Below are positions 6,597-12,493 of a stretch of DNA of 12,493 nt, one piece after another. Below the pieces are notes generated by a model. That model saw only the letters and a program-made list of their open reading frames with translations, was not told the origin of the DNA and did no database searches. Position numbers and translations under genes: made by a program. The DNA is taken from positions 1-12,493 of the forward strand of contig JBLRWS010000064.1 of assembly GCA_047921075.1 (NCBI GenBank). The letters run 5' to 3'. This DNA is from JBLRWS01 sp047921075. GTDB lineage: Bacteria > Bacteroidota > Rhodothermia > Balneolales > Balneolaceae. Position 1 is the first letter of the stretch, and every line of letters begins with the position of its first letter.

Positions 6597-8011
6597 GTTC
6601 GTTTCTTCCTGAGGCTCTGCAAGCCGTGATGCCTAATCTGATTCAGCTTCTCTACCTGGTAGCAACCGGTTTTTTTATTGTCGGCATCAAAAAACTAAAC
6701 TCCCCCGCCACGGCACGCAAGGGCAACCAGCTGGCTGCTACCGGTATGCTGATGGGGGTTGTGGTAACTCTTTTCGATCAGGGAATTGTTACGTTCGAAT
6801 GGATCGTTGCCGGTTTGGTGATTGGCAGCGCCATCGGCCTTTTTGCGGCCAAAAAAGTGAAAATGACAGCCATGCCCGAAATGGTTGCTCTCTTTAACGG
6901 CTCGGGAGGCGGTGCCTCTGCCCTGGTTGCCTGGGCCGAATTCAGTCGGGTTGACCCTCTTTTGTTCGATCTGCAGAGCTTGCTTACCATCGGGCTCAGT
7001 ATTTTAATCGGTTCCATTACGTTTACTGGCAGCCTGGTTGCGTTTGGCAAATTGAACGGTACGCTGCCCGGCGGTCGGGTAGCCCTGCCGGCTCAGAACA
7101 TCATCAACTTGCTGCTTACAGCGGTGGCTTTTGTGCTGATCGGGTTGTTTGCCGTTGACCCGACCCACACCACCTGGTTCTGGTCTCTGTTTGCCCTTGC
7201 TCTGATCATCGGAATATTTACCGTACTCCCCATCGGCGGAGCTGACATGCCGGTGGTGATTTCCCTACTCAACTCCTACTCCGGTATCGCCGCATCCATG
7301 GCCGGCTTTGTCATCGGCAACAACTTGCTCATTATCAGTGGCGCGCTGGTTGGCGCTGCGGGGCTGATTTTAACCAACATCATGTGCAAGGCGATGAATC
7401 GATCGCTTGGCAGCGTACTTTTTGGCACTTTTGGCGGTGGCGATGACGCTTCTGCAAGCAGCGATTCGGGCGACAAAAGTGTGCAGAAAACCTTTGCCGA
7501 TGATGTGGCCATTCAGTGTGCTTACGCCCGTAAAGTGGTCATTGCTCCGGGATATGGCCTGGCCGTTGCGCAGGCACAGCACGTACTTAAAGAGGTGGCT
7601 ACTATACTTGAGCAGAAAGGAGTGACTGTTTTATATGGAATCCATCCGGTTGCGGGCCGCATGCCGGGCCACATGAATGTACTTTTGGCCGAAGCCGATG
7701 TGCCGTACGATCAACTTCGCGATATGGACCAGATCAATCCCGAATTTACATCAACGGATGTTGTGCTGATTATCGGGGCGAATGATGTGGTAAATCCCGC
7801 TGCCAAAACCACTCCCGGCAGCCCCATTTACGGCATGCCCATTTTGAATGTAGATGAAGCCAAGCGAACCATCGTCTTTAAGCGAAGCATGAGCCCCGGT
7901 TATGCCGGCATAGACAACGATCTTTTTTACAGTGAGAAAAATCAGATGTTTTTTGGCGACGCTAAAAAATCGCTTCAGGAGTTATCGTCGGCACTTAAAG
8001 AGCTCGATTAG
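6593..8011 (+). CDS. pntB: NAD(P) transhydrogenase subunit beta
   Basis: This 472-residue inner-membrane protein completes the transhydrogenase, which uses proton entry to drive NADH + NADP+ to NAD+ + NADPH. Residues about 1-270 are membrane helices of domain II, including the conserved MPEMVALFNGSGGGAS (94-109) and GGADMPVVISLLNSYSG (215-231), whose Asp218 and Asn227 match residues important for proton conduction in the family. A Ser/Asp/Gly linker (about 282-300) leads to the NADP(H)-binding domain III, with GYGLAVAQ (320-327), GRMPGHMNVLLAEA (355-368), GANDVVNPAA (395-404) and KRSMSPGYAGIDN (430-442). The start overlaps the pntAB stop by four bases and is preceded by GGAGG with a 7-base spacer, one of the few clear ribosome-binding sites here. 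Its TAG stop overlaps the stop of the converging protease gene, leaving no room for a terminator. The call is near certain. Confidence 0.96.
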   Translation: MSSFLPEALQAVMPNLIQLLYLVATGFFIVGIKKLNSPATARKGNQLAATGMLMGVVVTLFDQGIVTFEWIVAGLVIGSAIGLFAAKKVKMTAMPEMVALFNGSGGGASALVAWAEFSRVDPLLFDLQSLLTIGLSILIGSITFTGSLVAFGKLNGTLPGGRVALPAQNIINLLLTAVAFVLIGLFAVDPTHTTWFWSLFALALIIGIFTVLPIGGADMPVVISLLNSYSGIAASMAGFVIGNNLLIISGALVGAAGLILTNIMCKAMNRSLGSVLFGTFGGGDDASASSDSGDKSVQKTFADDVAIQCAYARKVVIAPGYGLAVAQAQHVLKEVATILEQKGVTVLYGIHPVAGRMPGHMNVLLAEADVPYDQLRDMDQINPEFTSTDVVLIIGANDVVNPAAKTTPGSPIYGMPILNVDEAKRTIVFKRSMSPGYAGIDNDLFYSEKNQMFFGDAKKSLQELSSALKELD

Positions 8012-9423
8012 TCGATGAGGCGGTGAGATACGTACATCAGCCGGTTTCCTCGCTGTATCTGCATCACAATAAAATCGCCGGCTGTAAAGTGCTCGAAGAC
8101 AGAGTAGAAGGCGTCATACGAAAACATATCTTCTCCATTTACTGTGTAGATGACATCTCCCGGCTGTAACTCATCTCCCATGGCGGTTGATTTTCCGTTG
8201 GATGCGGCCACTAAAATGCCGCCGCGTTTTCGCAGGGGCGGAAGCATATCGCGAATGTCTGAGGTGAGCCCGATGGCCAGCACACCGATTTTAGCGATAA
8301 AATTCCGCTCCATATCCACCAGGTTCATAAACTCTGCTTCGCGATCGGGCCGCTCCATTACGCGTACCGGCACGTCCATCGTTTCGCCATTGCGGTAAAC
8401 GGTCAGAGTAACTCTCGAGTCGATATCACGTCCATATATGTTCACATTTAGCTGGCGTGCGTTCTCCATGGGCCGCCCATCCAGAGCCATTACAACATCG
8501 CCCGGTTGCAGTCCGGCAAAGTCGGCCGGTGTGCCCGGAAACACATCTCCCAACACCACACGGTGATGTTGCTGAAGATTCATAGCCTGTGCAAGGCGGG
8601 GTGTAACCGTTTGAGCATACGTACCCAGAACGCCTCGGCTAACCGATCCCCGTTCGCGAATTTGGCGGTAAATCGATTCCACAATATGGCTGGGCGCCGC
8701 GAATCCGAGCCCTTCGCTGCCGCCGGATTGAGAAAGATTCAATGTGTTGATGCCAATAACCTCCCCCTGCACATTCACCAGCGGACCGCCGCTATTGCCG
8801 GGGTTTATAGGAGCATCGGTTTGGATATAGATCATGGGATCTTCCTCGCGCAGCTGACGAGCTTTGGCACTCACAATGCCCATACTTACTGACTGCTGCA
8901 ATCCCAGCGGGCTGCCAAACGCAAACACAAAGTCGCCGGCACGAATCTCCTCCGAATCGCCAAAGGGAAGGGTGGGTAGCCCGGTGGCGTCTACTTTTAA
9001 TACGGCGATATCGGTTTCGCGGTCTACACCTACAACTTCGGCAAGCAGCATAATGCCACGGGGGTTCAGTATCGATTCGTCATGCCCCACGTTCTCCCGT
9101 TCAGGAAGCAGCACTTGCACGGTCTGTGCACCGTCTACCACGTGCCGGTTGGTGATAATGTAGCCATCTGAATCCACAATAACCCCTGAGCCGTTACGCA
9201 CATTGTGTGTAAAAATCACATTGCCCGATTGCTCGAATCGGCTCGGGCGGCCAAATTCGTCCACCACAATCTGCACCACCGATTGGTTTACCCTCTCTAC
9301 CAGATCGCGCTGCGACTGGATCAATTCAGATGCGCGATGCTGAGAGTAGGATAACTCCGGTATCACCAAAAATGCCAACAGTAATCCTGCCAGCAGATAC
9401 AACCCTGATCGTCTTCTATTCAT
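8008..9423 (-). CDS. HtrA/Deg-family periplasmic serine protease with two PDZ domains
   Basis: This 471-residue protein is a trypsin-like protease of the HtrA/DegP type, which degrades or refolds damaged envelope proteins. A signal sequence (RRR, then a hydrophobic run at about 7-22) precedes a likely cleavage or anchor region near residue 27. The protease domain has the full triad: His94 in TNRHVVDGA, Asp138 in RETDIAVLKV, and Ser211 in NPGNSGGPLVN. Two PDZ domains follow, at about 262-355 (GDVFPGTPADFAGLQPGDVV) and 380-468 (LQPGDVIYTVNGEDMFSYD), which would bind peptide ends. I chose ATG 9423, which has an AAAGG just upstream and starts directly at the signal peptide; the longer frame would need a TTG at 9492. 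It is 105 bases downstream of the sugar dehydrogenase-like gene and likely co-transcribed with it. The family is near certain; the exact subtype (DegP, DegQ or DegS) is not resolved. Confidence 0.93.
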   Translation of the reverse strand: MNRRRSGLYLLAGLLLAFLVIPELSYSQHRASELIQSQRDLVERVNQSVVQIVVDEFGRPSRFEQSGNVIFTHNVRNGSGVIVDSDGYIITNRHVVDGAQTVQVLLPERENVGHDESILNPRGIMLLAEVVGVDRETDIAVLKVDATGLPTLPFGDSEEIRAGDFVFAFGSPLGLQQSVSMGIVSAKARQLREEDPMIYIQTDAPINPGNSGGPLVNVQGEVIGINTLNLSQSGGSEGLGFAAPSHIVESIYRQIRERGSVSRGVLGTYAQTVTPRLAQAMNLQQHHRVVLGDVFPGTPADFAGLQPGDVVMALDGRPMENARQLNVNIYGRDIDSRVTLTVYRNGETMDVPVRVMERPDREAEFMNLVDMERNFIAKIGVLAIGLTSDIRDMLPPLRKRGGILVAASNGKSTAMGDELQPGDVIYTVNGEDMFSYDAFYSVFEHFTAGDFIVMQIQRGNRLMYVSHRLID

Positions 9424-9528
9424 AACCTTTTGATTCGATTTAATTTCTGAGAAAATGCGTGTTTTAAGACGCCCAACCCTCACAAAAAACAATCAAACGA
9501 TCACAAGATGATCACGGGCTGTACGCAT

Positions 9529-10716
9529 CTATTCAATGGGCACGACCCGGTTGAGCGTTCCATTCGACTCGTTGGCAAAATAGATATAGCCGTCGGGTGC
9601 CAGATGCACGTCCCGCACACGGCCAATGCCCTCAAAAAGGCGCTCTTCGTGCACAAACTCTTCGCCATCCACTACAATTCGCGAAATCAGCTGAAACGAG
9701 AGCGCGCCGTTCAGGATATCACCGTTCCAGGCGGGATAACGATCACCTGAAACAAAAGTCATGCCCGACGGAGCGATAGACGGCGTCCAGTGCATCACCG
9801 GCTGCTCCATACCCTCTTTTTCAGTATATGGGGTAATTTCAGCCCCGTTATAGTTGATACCATAGGTAATTTCGGGCCATCCGTAATTGGCTCCGGGTTT
9901 GTTGTGAACATTCAGCTCATCGCCGCCCCGCGGGCCGTGAAAGTTCGACCAGATTACTCCGGTTTGCGGGTGGGTAGCCATTCCCTGAATATTTCGCAGG
10001 CCGTAGGCGTAAATTTCATCCAGCCCGTTGCGCCCAACAAAGGGATTGTCGGCAGGAATGGAGCCGTCGTCGTTCAGCCGAAACAGGTTACCGTTTGAGT
10101 TGGTAATATCCTGAGCGGTATTCATCGCACCGCGGTCGCCAATTGAAAAGTAGAGGTATCCGTCGCCGTCAAAGGCAATTCGGCTGCCAAAATGGTGACG
10201 CGAATCGGTAAATGGCGTGCCTTCGTAGATCTCTTCATGGTCGGTAAGTGCGTGCGCGTCGGCATCAAACCGGGCTCGTACAATGGCTGTTTGTGCACCG
10301 CCTGGTCCCGGTTTTGAATAACTCATGTAGAGCCATCCATTCTCAGCGTAGCGGGGATGGAGCTCGATATCCAGCAGTCCGCCCTGGCCCCGCGCAACCA
10401 CCTCCGGCACACCCTGCACCGGATCGTTTAACAGTTCGCCGTCCCGAACCACGCGCAGCTGCCCGTCGCGCTCGGTGATGAGCACATCCCCATTCGGTAA
10501 AAACGCCATCCCCCACGGCAGGCGAAGTCCGCTCACTACGGTTTCTACCCACACGCTCATCTCTTCGGTTTGGATGACATCACCTGCCGGGCCGGGTTCG
10601 GCAAAATAAAAGCCCTCTTCCAGGGAGGTGGGTGATTCCTGTGCATCAATCGAATCGGCCGAGCAGCCGAGAATGAATAAAATACAGGTGCTGAAAATAA
10701 ATTTTACGTAGGTCAT
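9529..10716 (-). CDS. PQQ-dependent aldose sugar dehydrogenase-like lipoprotein
   Basis: This 395-residue exported protein belongs to the soluble glucose dehydrogenase (GdhB/YliI) beta-propeller family, whose members oxidise aldoses outside the cytoplasm with pyrroloquinoline quinone. A lipoprotein signal ends in ILGC, making Cys18 the likely lipid anchor. Family landmarks appear in order: LPWGMAFLPNGDVLITER (66-83), QGGLLDIELHP (111-121), RHHFGSRIAFDGDGYLYFSIGDRG (173-196) with His175 at the expected catalytic base position, YGLRNIQG (238-245) with the Arg that contacts PQQ in the family, and a final propeller blade. The ATG has GGAG about 8 bases upstream. It follows the LEA2 gene by 39 bases and precedes the protease gene on the same strand. 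The family is sure. Real PQQ use is not, since many bacteria with such genes lack PQQ synthesis and none is visible here. Confidence 0.9.
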   Translation of the reverse strand: MTYVKFIFSTCILFILGCSADSIDAQESPTSLEEGFYFAEPGPAGDVIQTEEMSVWVETVVSGLRLPWGMAFLPNGDVLITERDGQLRVVRDGELLNDPVQGVPEVVARGQGGLLDIELHPRYAENGWLYMSYSKPGPGGAQTAIVRARFDADAHALTDHEEIYEGTPFTDSRHHFGSRIAFDGDGYLYFSIGDRGAMNTAQDITNSNGNLFRLNDDGSIPADNPFVGRNGLDEIYAYGLRNIQGMATHPQTGVIWSNFHGPRGGDELNVHNKPGANYGWPEITYGINYNGAEITPYTEKEGMEQPVMHWTPSIAPSGMTFVSGDRYPAWNGDILNGALSFQLISRIVVDGEEFVHEERLFEGIGRVRDVHLAPDGYIYFANESNGTLNRVVPIE

Positions 10717-10732
10717 AATAGTACTCCGATTT

Positions 10733-10753
10733 CGTTTAAACGATCGTTACGTT
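10733..10753. promoter_or_regulatory. Overlapping palindromes before the sugar dehydrogenase gene
   Basis: Two perfect 10-bp palindromes overlap, CGTTTAAACG (10733-10742) and AACGATCGTT (10739-10748), and another CGTT follows at 10750. They fill most of the 39-base gap between the LEA2 stop and the dehydrogenase start. The layout of four CGTT/AACG half-sites looks like a possible operator for an internal promoter. No binding protein is known. Confidence 0.3.
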
Positions 10754-10755
10754 GA

Positions 10756-11613
10756 TTAATCAATGGTATAGACCCCTTCCAGGTTAAACGGAATGAGTTG
10801 TGCTCCTTCAAAACCGGGAATGGCTGCGGAAACGGCCGCCTCTCCCGTCAGCTTGTATTCAAAATCGGTTTGTCCACGCATCATGTCAAACAGCGCAGAA
10901 CCCATCTGCGACGAACTGAGGCGAAGCGGCAGCACCACCTCGCGGCTTGTGTTGGAAGCTACGGTAATGGCGTCAGAAATGGTACTATCGAGCCACTGCC
11001 GGCCGCCAACATTCAATATATAATTGGCACGCTCCATGGTAATGGCAAAGGAGTTGGGATTGCGTACGGTAAATGTCACCTCTACATCGGCTCCGGTAAG
11101 CGACATGTTTTGTACCTCTACCCCGCCGAATGACATGGATGGAATTTTTGGCAGCGGAAAAACTCCCGAAGCCTGAACCGGAACCGAACGCACACCCATT
11201 ACCGGCACTTCGAACTGTACCTCGGTAGCGAGCTGATAGGAGAGGCTGTCGCGGCGCATCAGGGAACCGAAGGTTTGGTACAACTCCGAAAAATTCATCG
11301 AAACCGGCACCTGAACAAGCGCTGTCTCTTCCCGGCCGATGTTCAAGCGCTCGCTCTGCGAACCGGACAAGAACGACGATTCGTTGATGAAAAACTCGTA
11401 CTGATACCCCTCTGCCGTTACCCCGATTTGGTTTGGATTGGTCACCATAAAATCGAACAGCAGGGTTACTCCATCAAACGAAATAGATTGGATCGATACA
11501 TCGGAATAGCGCACATCGGGCTGGCGCAAATCGGCGGCTTGGCGCAGACTGCTGCAGGAGGCAATAATGATCAACGAAATAAGAAGGAACAGAAAAGGTT
11601 GGGTGCGCATCAT
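10756..11613 (-). CDS. LEA type 2 (WHy-domain) lipoprotein
   Basis: This 285-residue lipoprotein has a signal peptide (MMRTQPFLFLLISLIIIASC) with Cys20 as the likely lipidated residue. The mature part contains two tandem WHy/LEA2 domains, the first at about 38-145 and the second at about 163-280. Each has the hallmark Asn-Pro-Asn at the end of a beta strand: TNPN at 58-61 and RNPN at 184-187. The domain is an immunoglobulin-like beta sandwich known from plant stress proteins and from many bacterial envelope proteins of unknown function; a role in envelope or desiccation stress is only a guess. I chose ATG 11613 because it gives a compact signal peptide. ATG 11643 would add ten residues, and 11610 would remove one. 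It is the first gene of the minus-strand group with the sugar dehydrogenase and protease, and it diverges from the flavoprotein gene. Confidence 0.85.
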   Translation of the reverse strand: MMRTQPFLFLLISLIIIASCSSLRQAADLRQPDVRYSDVSIQSISFDGVTLLFDFMVTNPNQIGVTAEGYQYEFFINESSFLSGSQSERLNIGREETALVQVPVSMNFSELYQTFGSLMRRDSLSYQLATEVQFEVPVMGVRSVPVQASGVFPLPKIPSMSFGGVEVQNMSLTGADVEVTFTVRNPNSFAITMERANYILNVGGRQWLDSTISDAITVASNTSREVVLPLRLSSSQMGSALFDMMRGQTDFEYKLTGEAAVSAAIPGFEGAQLIPFNLEGVYTID

Positions 11614-11720
11614 GATGAAAAGATTGGCTATGGGGTTCAGCATTAAAATAGTGAAAAGTGAAAAAGCAAAAGTGAAAAATTTCCTCTGTTATCGTCAAGG
11701 CCCGGCTCACCCACTCTCAC

Positions 11721-11762
11721 TACTCAATACTCAATACTCAATACTCACTACTCACTACTCAA
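11721..11762. repeat. Heptanucleotide tandem repeat, six units of TACTCAA/TACTCAC
   Basis: The sequence reads three TACTCAA units, two TACTCAC units and one more TACTCAA, running straight into a nine-base A tract. Related degenerate pieces (CCACTCTCAC) lie just before it. On the other side of the spacer is a second low-complexity stretch, at about 11651-11679, with AAAAGTGAAAAA-like motifs. The array lies between the divergent LEA2 and flavoprotein genes. It is a short tandem repeat, not a CRISPR array, since there are no spacers. Confidence 0.9.
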
Positions 11763-11836
11763 AAAAAAATGAACGTCAACCATCCGCTAACGGTTTTCAA
11801 AAAATATGATCATGTAATTTTTCACTCACTTTGCCA

Positions 11837-12415
11837 ATGCTCCATCCGGACAATGAACCATCCGCCCTTGTACATGATCTGTTCGGCGAATTGCGCTTGG
11901 CGCTGAACGACCGGAATCACCCGTTTCGTTTCTGCACATTCTGCACTACGGACAGTGTTGGCCGGCCCGATTGCCGGATGGTGGTTCTGCGTGGGGTAGA
12001 GAAACAAAGCCGGCTGCTGTTTTACACCGATGCGCGATCACGTAAAACCGGACAGATTCGTGAGAACCCCCATGTCTGTCTGCTTTTTTGGCATCCTCAA
12101 AAACAGGTTCAATTAAGGTTATATGGATCGGCGAAACTCCACACCGGCAACGATACAGCAGCCCGGCACTGGGAAACCGTCACCGGAGGTGCACGGCACG
12201 ATTACAACCTGTTGCATCCGCCCGGCACGCCGGTTGATGATCCCGCCTCTGGCCGGCAGCTTCGGCAGCCACTTGATGACCGGTATTTTACGGTGGTTGT
12301 GTGCACACTTTTCAGTTTGCACGCCTTGCAATTGCATGCCGATGGGCACCGGGCGATCGAAGCATCTGCGCCAGATAACGGCAGCGATTGGATCGGTGAA
12401 TGGATTTCGCCCTAA
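11837..12415 (+). CDS. Pyridoxamine 5'-phosphate oxidase-like FMN-binding protein
   Basis: This 192-residue protein has the split-barrel FMN-binding fold of the PNPOx superfamily. Matching parts are FCTTDSVGRPDCRMVVLRGV (35-54), whose Arg-Met-Val-Val-Leu-Arg resembles the FMN phosphate strand, LLFYTDARSRKTGQI (60-74), which lines up with the Ser-Arg-Lys phosphate-binding turn, and LLFWHPQKQVQLRLYGSA (82-99), the strand with Gln and Arg near the flavin. The C-terminus ends in WIGEWISP. It is shorter than, and unlike, the PdxH ending that binds pyridoxal phosphate, so it is more likely a member of the related Alr4036-like group than a true vitamin B6 oxidase. The start is ATG 11837; a TTG six bases earlier is less likely. 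No good ribosome-binding site is seen. The fold is confident; the substrate is unknown. Confidence 0.82.
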   Translation: MLHPDNEPSALVHDLFGELRLALNDRNHPFRFCTFCTTDSVGRPDCRMVVLRGVEKQSRLLFYTDARSRKTGQIRENPHVCLLFWHPQKQVQLRLYGSAKLHTGNDTAARHWETVTGGARHDYNLLHPPGTPVDDPASGRQLRQPLDDRYFTVVVCTLFSLHALQLHADGHRAIEASAPDNGSDWIGEWISP

Positions 12416-12493
12416 ACGCAGATATTTTAATCATTTGATAATGGACATCGAAGCGCTTTTTTAGTACACTATACCCTCTAGTACTTCTTTTAC

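Noticed and set aside
9446..9475. Weak hairpin GCGT/ACGC as a terminator after the sugar dehydrogenase gene
   Set aside because: The stem is only about four pairs with a mismatch inside and a poor T tract, so I do not call a terminator.
9424..9492. N-terminal extension of the HtrA-like protease
   Set aside because: It would need a TTG start and would place 23 residues before an already complete signal peptide starting at ATG 9423.
9499..9515. Direct repeat GATCAC with an 11-bp period before the protease gene
   Set aside because: Two six-base copies are easily due to chance, and no second line of evidence supports an operator.
11721..11762. CRISPR-like repeat
   Set aside because: The units are seven bases in direct tandem with no spacers, so this is a microsatellite.
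12416..12493. Tail region after the flavoprotein gene, including two TAGTAC copies and a seven-codon frame
   Set aside because: There is no convincing terminator, promoter or coding signal in these 78 bases; the neighbouring gene lies beyond the window.

Overview
The window looks like ordinary chromosomal sequence from a bacterium of the Bacteroidota/Balneolota lineage, and a Balneolaceae-like marine or saline heterotroph is my best guess. This is inferred from gene content and style: weak or absent Shine-Dalgarno sequences before most genes, lipoprotein-rich envelope genes, acidic proteins, mid-range base composition and a Na+-coupled phosphate transporter. No rRNA or other taxonomic marker is present. 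I see no tRNA, rRNA, CRISPR array, phage gene or transposase.

Left part (1-3300). A truncated lipoprotein gene, probably a periplasmic solute-binding protein, lies on the minus strand. Upstream of it, also on the minus strand, are a cold-shock protein gene with its own terminator and a Na+/Pi cotransporter with a C-terminal PhoU-like domain. Facing away from the transporter is an ECF-like sigma factor with no visible anti-sigma gene. The intergenic region between transporter and sigma gene carries TTAACA-type repeats that resemble Pho boxes.

Middle part (3300-8011). The sigma gene converges on trxB (thioredoxin reductase) across a bidirectional terminator. A small DsrE-family protein with a CxxC motif is divergent from trxB. 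After a strong terminator comes a three-gene operon, pntAA-pntAB-pntB, for the proton-translocating NAD(P) transhydrogenase. TrxB consumes NADPH, which Pnt can regenerate from NADH using the proton motive force, so this part is centred on NADPH and thiol redox.

Right part (8008-12493). A co-directional minus-strand group of envelope genes reads LEA2/WHy-domain lipoprotein, PQQ-type sugar dehydrogenase-like lipoprotein, then an HtrA/Deg protease with two PDZ domains. The protease gene ends tail-to-tail on pntB, with the two stop codons overlapping. A divergent plus-strand gene encodes a pyridoxamine-phosphate-oxidase-like flavoprotein. The spacer before it contains six tandem heptanucleotide repeats.

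I found no clearly new defence or mobile system. The observations most worth a second look are the Pho-box-like repeats between transporter and orphan sigma factor, the structured leader before the cold-shock gene, the CxxC DsrE protein next to trxB, and the heptanucleotide repeat array.
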